This document shows, piece after piece, positions 41,945 through 51,715 of a stretch of DNA of 64,000 nucleotides. The stretch is from Pseudoxanthomonas kalamensis DSM 18571 (GTDB lineage: Bacteria; Pseudomonadota; Gammaproteobacteria; Xanthomonadales; Xanthomonadaceae), in the NCBI RefSeq assembly GCF_010211745.1, contig NZ_PDWQ01000003.1, positions 62,001 through 126,000 of the forward strand, given 5' to 3'. The position numbers and the translations under genes were made by a program. The stretch's first letter is position 1. Each line of letters opens with the position of its first letter. The notes beneath the pieces were generated by a model that worked only from the letters and a program-made list of their open reading frames with translations, did not search any database and was not told where the DNA came from.

Positions 41945-44506
41945 TTACGGCTCGACGGGGCAGGCCAGGGCGTCGGCATCCTTGCCGGCGCCGGCGACGA
42001 TCCGGATGTTGGTGAAGGCCGCCGCGAACGGGGCGTCGGCGCTGATCGCGAACGGGGTCTCGATCCCGGCCAGATCGGCTCCGCGTTCGGCGAAGCAGCG
42101 CAACGGTACCTTGATCGTGTGGCGTTCGTTCTGCGGCAGTTGCGACAGAGTTGCGGTCAGGTCGATGTCGGCCACGCAATCGTTGCCGCAGGCCATCGCC
42201 AACGTCGTTTTCGAGGTCGGGACATGGCGCAGCACCATGTCGAACTGCAAAGCGGCATTGGCTTCAGCCAGTGCCACCAGATTGTTGCGCGAGGGATTGC
42301 GTGACATGAAGGTGGCCGGTGCCAGCCAGGTCACTTCCTTGGCATCCTGCTGGGTGTTGATCTGCACGGTTGCGATCTGCAGGGCCGAGGAATTTTCCGG
42401 CCAGCGCAGGGTCTGGTTCAGATCCGAACCCAGCGCGCGCTGCTTGTCGCCCGCCGACAGGGTCAGGGCGAACGGCGCGATGTCGGCCATGTTGAAGATC
42501 GGCAGCATGGTCGCCTCGCCGCAACTGATGGTTGCATCCTCTGCCAGCGTCCCGAGCGCGCTGCTGTCGGCATAGCCCAAGCCATAGCCGACCGCGAACT
42601 GAGGTTGGCCGTCGGCAGCGGGACAGGCCGCAGCGGGCCACGGGAAGGTCAGCCGACCGGCGAAATCGTGCACCGGTTTGCCGTCGTCGCCGGCGACCAG
42701 CACGTCGGCGACGCCGCTGCCTTCGGTACCCGGCAGCCAGGCGGCGACGAAGGCGTCCGACAGGTTGAGCAGGTCGTTGACGTACAGCGGCCGGCCGGAC
42801 AGGAACACGGTGATGACCGGTTTGCCGGAAGTGCGCGCGGCCTGCAGGGTCTTCAGGTCTTCCGGATGGCGCTGGCTGTGGCCGACCGTGCTGGACGGCA
42901 CCAGATCGCCGCTGGTTTCGGCATAGGGGGTTTCGCCGATCACGGCGACGACCAGGTCGTAGCCGGCCGGGTCGGGAGTGTCGCCATCCTGGGCGAAGAC
43001 GACGTTGGCATCGCCCAATGCGGTGCGCAGCCCGGTCAGGATGCTGTCGGCGTTCGGATAGTCGGCGTTGGAGTTTTCGGTACCCTGCCAGGTCAGCGAC
43101 CAGCCGCCGGTCTGGTTGGGGATGTTGTCGGCGCTCTTGCCGACCACCAGTACCCGTTGCCCGTGCCTGATCGGCAAGGCGGCGCCGTCGTTCTTCAGCA
43201 GCACCAGCGATTCGCGCACGGCGCGGCGGGCCAGGTCGCGGTGCAGCAGGGATTCCGGCTTGCCGGCATAGCGGTTCTGCGACGGCGACTTGCCGTCGAA
43301 CAAGCCGGCACGCAGCTTGACCCGCAGGATGCGGCGGACGGCATCATCGATGCGTTCCATCGCGATTTCGCCGCTTTCGACCTGGGCGACGGTGTTAGCG
43401 ATGAACGCCTTCCAGTCGTCCGGCACCATCACCATGTCGATGCCGGCGTTGATCGACAGCGCACAACTGGAATTGCTGCAGCCCGGCAGCTGGCCGATCG
43501 CGTTCCAGTCCGAGACGATGAAGCCGTCGAAGCCCATCTTTTCCTTGATTGCGCCGGTCAGCAGATCGCGATTGCCGTGCATTTTTCCGTGCTCGGTGCC
43601 GGTGGCGGCATCGGTCCAGCTGTTGTACGAGGCCATGATCGTCTGCGCGCCGGCTTCCAGCGCGCCGTAATAGCCTTGTCCATGCACGTTGATCAGTTCG
43701 TCCAGGGTCACGCGCGCCACGCCCTGGTCCTTGCCGTTCTCGGTGGCGCCGTCGCCGATGAAATGCTTGGCGGTGGCGACCAGATTGCCCTCGTCGGCGA
43801 AGGTTCCCTGCATGCCGCGCACATAGGCGGCGCCGTACTCCCGCACCAGTTCCGGCGTGGAGGAGAAACTTTCGTAGGTCCGGCCCCAACGCGCGTCTTG
43901 GGCGACGGCCAGGGTCGGCGAGAAGGCCCAGTCGATGCCGGTGGCGCGGGTCGAGCGAGCGGTGGCCTCGCCGATGCGCTCGATCAGTTCGGCGTCGTGC
44001 GCGGCGCCCAGGCCGATGTTGTGGGGGAAGATGGTGGCGCCGAACACGTTGCTGTGCCCGTGCACGGCGTCGGTACCCCAGATGATCGGCACCGGAACCT
44101 TCATGTCGGTCGCCATCGAGGCGGCGTAATAGGCATCGGCCAGGTTCAGCCAGTCCTGCACCGAGGCATGCTTGTTCTTGCCCGGCCACGAGCCGCCGCC
44201 GTTCAGCACCGAACCGATGTAGTACTGGCGGACTTCGTCGGGCGTGATCGACTTGATCTCGGCCTGGGTCATTTGTCCGACCTTCTGTGCCAGCGTCATC
44301 CCGGAGAGGATCCCGTCGATGCGCTGTTCCAGCGCGGGGTCCTTGCCGATCGCGCTGCGGACCTGCGGCCAGTCGCTCAATGCGGCTGCACCGGCCGGAG
44401 CGGGGGTGGCGGATTGTTCGGCGGACGTGTCGCTGCCGTTTCTGCAGGCGCCGAGCAGCACGGCAAGGCAGAGGCTGCTCAGCGCCAGGGTTTTTGCGGT
44501 ACTCAC
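41945..44506 (-). CDS. GH3 beta-glucosidase/exo-beta-glucan glucohydrolase lipoprotein
   Basis: The 853-residue protein has a lipobox (LLGAC) near residue 21, then a GH3 TIM-barrel domain (VPVPIIWGTDAVHGHSNVFGA) with the nucleophile aspartate at about 333 in VSDWNAIG. The GH3 C-terminal alpha/beta domain and an additional C-terminal beta-sandwich region (about 670-853) follow. It should remove glucose from beta-1,3/1,4-glucan ends in the periplasm or at the cell surface. The GTG at 44506 with GGGAG upstream fits the signal peptide; the frame continues to 44587 without a better start. It lies 97 bp downstream of the receptor gene, behind its terminator. Confidence 0.92.
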   Translation of the reverse strand: MSTAKTLALSSLCLAVLLGACRNGSDTSAEQSATPAPAGAAALSDWPQVRSAIGKDPALEQRIDGILSGMTLAQKVGQMTQAEIKSITPDEVRQYYIGSVLNGGGSWPGKNKHASVQDWLNLADAYYAASMATDMKVPVPIIWGTDAVHGHSNVFGATIFPHNIGLGAAHDAELIERIGEATARSTRATGIDWAFSPTLAVAQDARWGRTYESFSSTPELVREYGAAYVRGMQGTFADEGNLVATAKHFIGDGATENGKDQGVARVTLDELINVHGQGYYGALEAGAQTIMASYNSWTDAATGTEHGKMHGNRDLLTGAIKEKMGFDGFIVSDWNAIGQLPGCSNSSCALSINAGIDMVMVPDDWKAFIANTVAQVESGEIAMERIDDAVRRILRVKLRAGLFDGKSPSQNRYAGKPESLLHRDLARRAVRESLVLLKNDGAALPIRHGQRVLVVGKSADNIPNQTGGWSLTWQGTENSNADYPNADSILTGLRTALGDANVVFAQDGDTPDPAGYDLVVAVIGETPYAETSGDLVPSSTVGHSQRHPEDLKTLQAARTSGKPVITVFLSGRPLYVNDLLNLSDAFVAAWLPGTEGSGVADVLVAGDDGKPVHDFAGRLTFPWPAAACPAADGQPQFAVGYGLGYADSSALGTLAEDATISCGEATMLPIFNMADIAPFALTLSAGDKQRALGSDLNQTLRWPENSSALQIATVQINTQQDAKEVTWLAPATFMSRNPSRNNLVALAEANAALQFDMVLRHVPTSKTTLAMACGNDCVADIDLTATLSQLPQNERHTIKVPLRCFAERGADLAGIETPFAISADAPFAAAFTNIRIVAGAGKDADALACPVEP

Positions 44507-44550
44507 GTCGGTGTGACTCCCATGCGTCGTCTGGTGATAGACGGGGCTGC

Positions 44551-44586
44551 AAGAAAAATGCACCGGACCCGTCAGGGTCCGGTGCA
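44551..44586 (-). terminator. Rho-independent terminator between receptor and GH3 genes
   Basis: On the minus strand a perfect 12-bp stem (TGCACCGGACCC with GGGTCCGGTGCA, four-base loop, 44559-44586) is followed by TTTTTCTT. It lies 17 bp after the receptor's stop. GH3 expression from the receptor promoter would need read-through. Confidence 0.9.
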
Positions 44587-44603
44587 TGGGTCGATCAAGG
44601 CGA

Positions 44604-47402
44604 TTACAGCGAATAGCGGAAGCCGATCAGGTACTGGCGGCCGTACTCGGTGTATTCCTCGGGGAAATACAGTCCCAATCCGTTGGAATCGCTGACTTCG
44701 GTGCGGAACGGTTCATTGTTGAGGTTGTTGACCTGCAGCAACAACGTCAGTCCGTTCAGGCGACTGGACTCCGGGAAATCGTAGCTCAGCTGCATGTCCA
44801 GTACCTTCTCGCTCAGCGTGTAGCGATATGATCGCTGCCCGAACAGAGACGAATACTCGCCGCGATACTTGCCTCGATACCGTTCGCTCAGCCGTGCGGA
44901 GAAGCCGCTCTTCTCGTAGTACACGGTGGCGTTGGCGACGACCTTGGACAGGCCGGGAATGGTGTCCGTGCTGGAGCCTCCCGGGCCGTCCGGATCGATC
45001 GACGATTCGGTGTAGGAGGCATTCAGCAGCATGCCGAACCCTTCCAGTGCCGGATGGAACAAGTCGCCGGCGAGCACCGTGCTGAACTCGGCGCCACGCA
45101 TGTAGCCGCCCTCGCCGTTCGCGGGCGTGGAGTAGGTGCCGTAGTTGCTGATCGGGGTGTTGCCGTTGTCGTCGTAACCGCTGAAGTCCCAGTTGTCGAT
45201 GGTCTGAGTGTAGACGTAGGACTCCAGGTGCTTGTAGAACAGCGCAAGGGCCACGTAGCTGCTGTCGCCAAGGTATTTCTCTACCGAGAGGTCGACGGAC
45301 CTGGCTCGATAAGGTTCGAGCAACGGGTTGCCGCCGCTGCCGCTCCAGGTACCGGTGGTGGTGCTGACGCCCGCGCCGCTGTATGCGCCCAGGTCGTTGA
45401 TGCGCGGACGCATCATTTCCTTGGCGGCGCCGAAACGGGTCATCCAGCCGTTGCCGAAGTCGGCGACCAGATTTAGGCTTGGTAAGATGTCGCCATAGGA
45501 CGTGCCGAGTGTCTGTGCGCCGACGATGGTTCCGCCTGTGGCATTGAAGCCGGTCGAGGACTGATCTGTCCGTACATACTGGACGCCCACGTTGCCGCGC
45601 AACCGGACTTGGTCGGTCAGGTCAAGATCAATATTGGCCTTGGCGTAAAAGGTCTTGATGTCCTCTTCGACGATAAAATCCTTGCGCAGGTCGTCGTCGC
45701 TCTCGTTCAGGACCACGTCGTAGTAACTATAGAGAATGGCGCGTGGGTCGTAGGTAAGGATATTGCCCATGCCGGCGAAGCCAAGGCTGGTGGAGCCGAG
45801 TAGATCCGAAAGGCCGACTAGGGTGGGAGCCCCACCGCCCTTGAGGTCGGCGAAATACACCTGAGAGGACTTTTCCTTGGTCCGCTTGCTGAAATTGACG
45901 CCGACGTCGTAGCTGCGCAGGAAATCCGACGAATCGATGACATGGTTCAGATTCAGGCGTGCAGCCTTGATCGTGTCCTTCTGGGTCGAGTCCTCGAGGC
46001 GGCCGTCGTGGCCCCAGTATTGTGGGTCCCACAGGTAGATGCTGCTTGGGTCAGACAGGTCGGGCAGGGCGTAGTTGCCGTAACCGGATCCGACACCCAC
46101 CGGGATGGAGAAGTCCACGCTCTGTCCTCCCAGTGCGCCGGCATAGGTTTCCAGCTGCGACTGGTCGCGATCGGCGCGCGAGTAGCTCAGATCGGCGTCC
46201 AGGGTCCAGGTGTCGGCGAGCTTGAACGAATTGTTCCAGCCGATCGAATAGAGCTTGTCTTCGCGGGTGTTGCTGTCGTTGCGCACCACTGGTTGAATGC
46301 CTTCCAGCGTGCCGCCATTCACCACCGGGACGCCGTCGACAGTGGTCGTGGTCACGCTGGAATAGCTGGCCGCGCCACTGTTCCACCAGGGGTCGTTGGT
46401 CCACATCGCGCCGCGAGTGATTTCGTCCTGGTCGAACTTGGAATAATAGACATCGAGGATGCTGTGGAAGGCATCATTGGGCTTGAATTCGAAAACGCCC
46501 ATCACGCCATCGCGCTGCAGCTCGCGTGATTTGATCCAGCCCTCGGCGCCTTGCAGGGCAATGGCATCGGCGGGCTTGGCGCCCTGCGGTGCTCCCCACA
46601 GGTCGGTATTGGCCCACCACCAGGCCTTGTAGTGCTGCTCCTGGAACGGCGAATCCAGCCTTGCGACTCCCAAGGCGACACCGATGGTGTTGTCGCGGAA
46701 CTGGTCGACGTAGGAAGCCGCAATACGGTAGCCCGTGTCGTCCCCGCCGTCGGTGAGGTCGCCCAGCGAGTTGTATTCGCCCTGGCCGCTGAACACGATG
46801 CGGCGTTCACCCAGATCCAGCGGGCGGATGGTCTGCATGTCCACGGTGCCGGAAAGGCCCTGTCCAACTAGCGACGCATCGGGCGTCTTGTAGACGACCA
46901 CCGCATTGATCAGTTCGGCGGGATACTGGTCGAATTCGACGCCGCGATTGTCGCCGGTGGTGACTTGCTCGCGGCCATTCAGCAGGGTGCCGGCGAACTG
47001 CTCCGACATGCCGCGGATGTGGATGACCTGCGAACGACCGTCCACGCGCTGGGTGGTGAGGCCGGGCAGGCGGGAAATGGAGTCGGCGATGCTGATGTCG
47101 GGCAGCTTGCCGATGTCTTCGGCCGAGATCGCCTCGACGATGGAGGTGGATTCGTTCTTGGTTTCCACCGAACTGGCGATTGCGGCACGGATGCCGGTGA
47201 CCTTGACGGCGTCGAGCGTTTCGACGTCGGTATTCGTGCCGGCGTCGGTGGCCTGCGGGTCGGGCGCAGCGTCGGCCTTCGCCGCTTCTTCGGCATGGAC
47301 GCTCACGGATGTCAGCAGGGCGAGGCAACAGGCAATGGCCAAGGTCTGCCTGCGGGGCTTGTGTGAGATATCCGGTTGTGATGAACGATTGCGGCGCGTC
47401 AT
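44604..47402 (-). CDS. TonB-dependent receptor (carbohydrate type)
   Basis: The 932-residue outer-membrane protein has a signal peptide (ending SVHAE), a short N-terminal extension, a plug domain (LDAVKVTGIRAAIASSVETK, RLPGLTTQRVDGRSQVIHIRG) and a 22-strand barrel to the C-terminus (EYGRQYLIGFRYSL). It matches the sugar-transporting TonB-dependent receptors of Xanthomonadaceae and Caulobacter. The genes around it suggest a beta-glucan or beta-gluco-oligosaccharide ligand. ATG at 47402 has GGAGAGGG upstream. Control is probably by the operator that overlaps its promoter. Confidence 0.92.
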   Translation of the reverse strand: MTRRNRSSQPDISHKPRRQTLAIACCLALLTSVSVHAEEAAKADAAPDPQATDAGTNTDVETLDAVKVTGIRAAIASSVETKNESTSIVEAISAEDIGKLPDISIADSISRLPGLTTQRVDGRSQVIHIRGMSEQFAGTLLNGREQVTTGDNRGVEFDQYPAELINAVVVYKTPDASLVGQGLSGTVDMQTIRPLDLGERRIVFSGQGEYNSLGDLTDGGDDTGYRIAASYVDQFRDNTIGVALGVARLDSPFQEQHYKAWWWANTDLWGAPQGAKPADAIALQGAEGWIKSRELQRDGVMGVFEFKPNDAFHSILDVYYSKFDQDEITRGAMWTNDPWWNSGAASYSSVTTTTVDGVPVVNGGTLEGIQPVVRNDSNTREDKLYSIGWNNSFKLADTWTLDADLSYSRADRDQSQLETYAGALGGQSVDFSIPVGVGSGYGNYALPDLSDPSSIYLWDPQYWGHDGRLEDSTQKDTIKAARLNLNHVIDSSDFLRSYDVGVNFSKRTKEKSSQVYFADLKGGGAPTLVGLSDLLGSTSLGFAGMGNILTYDPRAILYSYYDVVLNESDDDLRKDFIVEEDIKTFYAKANIDLDLTDQVRLRGNVGVQYVRTDQSSTGFNATGGTIVGAQTLGTSYGDILPSLNLVADFGNGWMTRFGAAKEMMRPRINDLGAYSGAGVSTTTGTWSGSGGNPLLEPYRARSVDLSVEKYLGDSSYVALALFYKHLESYVYTQTIDNWDFSGYDDNGNTPISNYGTYSTPANGEGGYMRGAEFSTVLAGDLFHPALEGFGMLLNASYTESSIDPDGPGGSSTDTIPGLSKVVANATVYYEKSGFSARLSERYRGKYRGEYSSLFGQRSYRYTLSEKVLDMQLSYDFPESSRLNGLTLLLQVNNLNNEPFRTEVSDSNGLGLYFPEEYTEYGRQYLIGFRYSL

Positions 47403-47425
47403 TTTTGACCCTCTCCAAGGATAAT

Positions 47426-47465
47426 TGACAGCGCTGTCATATCTGATGCCAAATGCAAAAGTCAA
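47426..47465 (-). promoter_or_regulatory. Receptor promoter with LacI-type operator
   Basis: The 14-bp perfect palindrome TGACAGCGCTGTCA at 47426-47439 has the central CG expected of LacI-family operators. On the minus strand TTGACT (47465-47460) and TATGAC (47441-47436) are spaced 18 bp apart, so the operator covers the end of the -10 box and the start site. A bound repressor would block the receptor gene directly. The divergent GH30 gene starts 170 bp away and may share control. The same palindrome occurs at 51716-51729. Confidence 0.82.
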
Positions 47466-47609
47466 TCGAACCTTCGGCATGCCGGCTAAGTGCTTGTTAG
47501 CATGGTGTTATCTGAAGTAGGGATTGTCTTCAGGGGCAGATTTGCGTTGCGGTGCAGCAAGGCAATGCGCTGAACAATGAGCGTCTGCACGTATCGAATC
47601 GGAGAAAGA

Positions 47610-49097
47610 ATGGAGTGCAAGGAATTCTTCAAACGAGCCGGGTCATCCCTGCTTGTCACCTTGTCGGCAGTCTTGATGCTGTCGTGCGCGAAGCCGAAAT
47701 CCGGTGATGTCGATCAGGCTGGTGTCGAAGCGTGGCTGACGACTTCGGACCGATCAATGGAGATGACCAGGTTGCCGGATACCGGATTTAGGCAACAGCC
47801 GGCTCTGCCTATCGATATCCGTGTGGACGAAACGCAGCGGTTCCAGCAGATCATCGGCTTCGGCGCATCGTTGACGGATGCTTCTGCCTGGCTGATCCAG
47901 CACAGGCTGAATCCGGCACAGCGGGAAGCATTGCTGCGGGAGTTGTTCGGCCGGGACAACGGCGGACTGGGCTTCGATTTCGCCCGTCTGACCATCGGTG
48001 CTTCCGATTTCTCGCGCCATCACTACAGCCTTGACGATCCTCCGGATGGCAAGCCCGACCCGGAGCTCGAACATTTCAGCATCGACGAGAATCGCGACGA
48101 CGTGGTTCCGGTGGCCCGCGACATGCTGGCCGTCAATCCCGGGCTCAGGATCATGGCCTCGCCTTGGAGTGCGCCTGGCTGGATGAAGGACAGCAACAGC
48201 CTGATCCAGGGCACGCTGTTGCCCGAGTACTACGACGCGTTCTCACGCTATCTGCTGAAGTACGTGGATGCCTATGCGGCAGAGGGGATACCCGTTTTCG
48301 CATTGACCGTGCAGAACGAGCCCGATTACGAGCCGAAGGACTATCCGGGCATGCGGCTGAATGCGCCGGCGCGTGCGCGTCTGATCGGCGACCACCTCGG
48401 GCCGATGATCGCAATGCGCGGCAACGGCCCGCTGATCTTTGACTGGGACCACAACTGGGACAAGCCGGAAGAGCCGATGGGTGTGCTGGCCGATCCGGCG
48501 GCGGAACCCCATGTTGCTGCGGTGGCCTGGCATTGTTATGGCGGCAGCGTGGAGGCGCAGACGCCGGTGCACGAGGCGTACCCGGACAAGGACACCTACA
48601 TGACCGAATGCTCCGGCGGCGACTGGGAGCCGATCATCAGTGGCGGCATGACCCTGATGGCACGCGAACAGATCATCGGTACATTGCGGAACTGGGCGCG
48701 TGGTGTCCTGCTGTGGAATCTCGCCCTGGACGAGAACAACGGACCGCATGCCGGCGGCTGCGGAACCTGTCGGGGCGTGGTGACCATCGACTCGGCGACC
48801 GGTGAAGTGTCCCGTACCGACGATTACTACGTGCTGGCCCATGCCAGCCGCTTCGTGCGGTCGGGAGCGGTCAGGATCGGATCCAGCGAAGGTCGCGATG
48901 GAATCGACAATGTTGCCCTGCAGAATGCCGACGACGATTCGGTGGTGCTGATCGTCACCAACTCCGAATCGGAAGCGCGCCGGATCTCGGTGTCGTCGGC
49001 GAAGGGTCGGTTCGCTTATACCTTGCCGGGCAGGAGTCTGGCGACGTTCCGTTGGCAAACCGGTGCCGGACAGGTCGATGCGGAGTCAGGCGACTGA
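47610..49097 (+). CDS. GH30 family glycosidase lipoprotein
   Basis: The 495-residue protein has a lipobox (LMLSC, Cys about 25) and a GH30 barrel with QIIGFGASLTDASAWLI near the N-terminus. The acid/base glutamate is about residue 237 (TVQNEPDYE) and the nucleophile about 333 (MTECSGGDW). A C-terminal beta domain closes it. GH30 members of this type include glucosylceramidases, beta-1,6-glucanases and beta-glucosidases; the local receptor, GH3 and permease favour beta-glucan or beta-1,6-branch cleavage. ATG at 47610 follows GGAGAAAGA; an ATG at 47577 would precede the signal peptide by 11 residues. Confidence 0.92.
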   Translation: MECKEFFKRAGSSLLVTLSAVLMLSCAKPKSGDVDQAGVEAWLTTSDRSMEMTRLPDTGFRQQPALPIDIRVDETQRFQQIIGFGASLTDASAWLIQHRLNPAQREALLRELFGRDNGGLGFDFARLTIGASDFSRHHYSLDDPPDGKPDPELEHFSIDENRDDVVPVARDMLAVNPGLRIMASPWSAPGWMKDSNSLIQGTLLPEYYDAFSRYLLKYVDAYAAEGIPVFALTVQNEPDYEPKDYPGMRLNAPARARLIGDHLGPMIAMRGNGPLIFDWDHNWDKPEEPMGVLADPAAEPHVAAVAWHCYGGSVEAQTPVHEAYPDKDTYMTECSGGDWEPIISGGMTLMAREQIIGTLRNWARGVLLWNLALDENNGPHAGGCGTCRGVVTIDSATGEVSRTDDYYVLAHASRFVRSGAVRIGSSEGRDGIDNVALQNADDDSVVLIVTNSESEARRISVSSAKGRFAYTLPGRSLATFRWQTGAGQVDAESGD

Positions 49098-49160
49098 GCC
49101 GCAAGCGGCGGAGCTCTGGCAGAATGGGGCGAGTGGGTGGCTTGCGGTAGCGGAGTCTTG

Positions 49161-50174
49161 ATGCGGGTAAGGATCGAAGATGTGGCGGCGGTGGCGGGGG
49201 TCTCGATGAAGACCGTCTCGCGGGTGCTCAATCGCGAACCTGGCGTACGCGAGGAGACGCGCCGCCGCGTCGAGAGCATGGTGGAAAAGCTGGGCTACCG
49301 GCCGAATCCGTCCGCCCGCAGCCTGGCGGGGCAGCGTTCCTACATGGTGGCGCTGGTGTTCGACAATCCCTCGCGCAATTACCTGTTGGAGATCCAGACC
49401 GGCGTGCTGGAAGCTTGCCGGGAACACCACTACAGCATGGTGCTGATCCCGATCAGTTTCGGCCAGCGTGGCTACGTGTCCGAGATCGTGTCGATGGTCC
49501 ACCAGTACGCCATCGACGGCATGGTGCTGGTGCCGCCGCTGGCCGACGACCGCAAGCTGCAATCGCAGCTGCAGGCGCAGGGCATTCCCGCCGCGCTGAT
49601 TTCGCCGCGGGTGCGCCGCGACCGGATCGGCGTGGCGGTCGACGAACGCACCGCCGCGCGGGAATTGGTCGGAGAATTGATCCAGCTGGGACACCGCCGG
49701 ATCGGGCACATCAAGGGGCCGCGCCATCATGGCGCCTGCCTCTGGCGCCACGATGGCTACCGCGACGCGTTGCAACTGGCCGGAATCGACTACGTCCCGG
49801 AACTGGTGGTCGATGGCGAGTTCACCTTCGATTCCGGTGTGCTCGCCGGCCAGCAGCTGCTGGATCTTGCCGCGCCGCCGACGGCGATCTTCGCCGGCAA
49901 CGACGACATGGCAGCCGGCGTCATCCGCGTCGCAGGGATGCGTGGGCTGTCGGTGCCGGACGATCTTTCCGTCTGCGGATTCGACGATACGGAAATTTCC
50001 CGGCACATCTTCCCGGCATTGACCACGGTCAGGCAGCCGACCCGCGACATGGGTCGACAGGCCACGCTCGAGCTATTGGAACGCATTCGCGACCCGCAGG
50101 CCGGATCGATGCTGACCATGCCCTATGCGCTGCAGCTGCGCGAGTCGCTGGCGCCACCGCGAGCGCCCGGCTGA
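49161..50174 (+). CDS. LacI-family transcriptional regulator of the beta-glucan locus
   Basis: The 337-residue regulator has an N-terminal LacI helix-turn-helix (IEDVAAVAGVSMKTVSRVLN, residues 5-24), the hinge helix (PNPSARSLAG) and a periplasmic-binding-protein-like effector domain. It starts with ATG at 49161 after CGGAG and is the only regulator within the locus. I infer that it binds the two TGACAGCGCTGTCA operators. No operator lies upstream of its own gene. The effector is likely a beta-linked disaccharide or glucose derivative but is not shown by sequence. Confidence 0.92.
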   Translation: MRVRIEDVAAVAGVSMKTVSRVLNREPGVREETRRRVESMVEKLGYRPNPSARSLAGQRSYMVALVFDNPSRNYLLEIQTGVLEACREHHYSMVLIPISFGQRGYVSEIVSMVHQYAIDGMVLVPPLADDRKLQSQLQAQGIPAALISPRVRRDRIGVAVDERTAARELVGELIQLGHRRIGHIKGPRHHGACLWRHDGYRDALQLAGIDYVPELVVDGEFTFDSGVLAGQQLLDLAAPPTAIFAGNDDMAAGVIRVAGMRGLSVPDDLSVCGFDDTEISRHIFPALTTVRQPTRDMGRQATLELLERIRDPQAGSMLTMPYALQLRESLAPPRAPG

Positions 50175-50220
50175 TCGTTCCGACCTGCCGGGCGCCGATG
50201 CAGGGAGTGGCACAGGGCGA

Positions 50221-51642
50221 TCAGCCCTCCATCTGCTCCAGTTCGCGACCCTTGGTTTCGTGCACGTACTTCAGTACGAAGAACACCGAGACCAGTGCAG
50301 CAGCAGTGTAGAGGCCATAGGCGCCGGCCAGGCCGATGCCGGTCAGCAGCATCGGGAAGGTCCAGGTGATCAGGAAGTTGGCGGCCCATTGCGACAAGCC
50401 GGCCACCGCCAGCCCGGAACCGCGAATCTGGTTGGGGAACATTTCCCCCAGCATGACCCACATCACCGGACCCCAGGTGCCATTGAAGAAGATCACGTAG
50501 ATGTTGGCTGCGACCAGCGCCATGACGCCCATGCCATCGGAAAGCTGCAACTTGCCATCCATGTCCAGGCTGCCGGTCGCGAACGCCACGGCCACCAGTC
50601 CCAGCGTCACTGCCATGCCGGCCGATCCGATCCACAGCAACGGCTTGCGCCCGATGCGGTCCACCAGGGTCATCGAGACGAGGCAGGCGCCGATGCTGAG
50701 CGCGCCGGAGAGGACATTGATCAGCAGGGCATCGTTCTCGGAAAAGCCCACCGCCTGCCACAGCACCGCGCCGTAGTAGAACACCACGTTGATGCCGACC
50801 AGTTGCTGGAACACCGCCAGGCCGATGCCGACCCAGACGATCGGACGTACCTTGCCGGTGGTCTTGCCGATCAGGTCCGACAGCCGCGGACGGTGGTGAT
50901 CGCTGGCCAGCGAGCGGTCGATTTCGTCCAGCTTGCGCGTGCCCGCGGTTTCGCCGTACAGGCGGCGCAGCACCGACAGCGCCGTTTCCTTGCGCCCCTT
51001 GGCTACCAGATAGCGCGGGCTTTCCGGGATCAGCAGCAGCGCCAGCAGGAACAGCGCGGCCGGGATGATTTCCATCCAGAACATCCAGCGCCAGGCCTCG
51101 TGGCCGCCCCACAGCGGGGTGATCGACGAGCCCGCCACCTTGGCCAGCAGGTAATTGCTGAGGAAGGCGGCAAACAGACCGCCGATGATGGCGATCTGCT
51201 GCACGCTGGCCAGACGGCCGCGGTACTGCGCCGCCGAGACCTCGCTGATGTAGGCCGGTGCCATCACGCTGGCAGCACCAACTGCCAGCCCGCCGAGGAC
51301 CCGGTACAACACGAATTCCAGCGAGCCGGTTGCCACTCCCGAGCCCCAGGCCGAGATCAGGAAGAACGCTGCCGCCACGATCAGCATGTTGCGGCGGCCG
51401 AAGTGGTCGGCCAGCCAGCCGGCGAAGAATGCGCCGACCGCGCAACCCAGCAGCATCGAGGCGACATTGAAGCCGGTGCCGACCGAGTCGGAGTCGAAGG
51501 CGATCCGCAGACCATCTACAGTGCCGTTGATCACGCCACTGTCGAAGCCGAACAGGAAGCCGCCGATGGTGGCGACACAGCTGATCAGGATGATCAGGCG
51601 GGTGTTTTCGCTATCGCTTCGTACAGCGGATGAGTTGGGCAT
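50221..51642 (-). CDS. Sugar-porter MFS transporter (glucose/beta-gluco-oligosaccharide type)
   Basis: The 473-residue protein has 12 transmembrane helices and sugar-porter signatures: GWLADHFGRRNMLI, a central PESPRYLVAKGRKETAL loop and QQLVGINVVFYYG, the hexose-site helix, then PETKGRELE-like HETKGRELEQMEG at the C-terminus. It likely carries glucose or another hexose released by GH3/GH30 into the cytoplasm. ATG at 51642 with AGGT upstream. The operator at its promoter ties it to the receptor gene. It is convergent with the LacI gene, 47 bp apart. Confidence 0.93.
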   Translation of the reverse strand: MPNSSAVRSDSENTRLIILISCVATIGGFLFGFDSGVINGTVDGLRIAFDSDSVGTGFNVASMLLGCAVGAFFAGWLADHFGRRNMLIVAAAFFLISAWGSGVATGSLEFVLYRVLGGLAVGAASVMAPAYISEVSAAQYRGRLASVQQIAIIGGLFAAFLSNYLLAKVAGSSITPLWGGHEAWRWMFWMEIIPAALFLLALLLIPESPRYLVAKGRKETALSVLRRLYGETAGTRKLDEIDRSLASDHHRPRLSDLIGKTTGKVRPIVWVGIGLAVFQQLVGINVVFYYGAVLWQAVGFSENDALLINVLSGALSIGACLVSMTLVDRIGRKPLLWIGSAGMAVTLGLVAVAFATGSLDMDGKLQLSDGMGVMALVAANIYVIFFNGTWGPVMWVMLGEMFPNQIRGSGLAVAGLSQWAANFLITWTFPMLLTGIGLAGAYGLYTAAALVSVFFVLKYVHETKGRELEQMEG

Positions 51643-51715
51643 GAAGTGACCTGCATTCGTTCGGATCGGGGCACGGCACGGCCGGCAGGGTATGCCGATC
51701 CGGGTCCGAGGAGTA

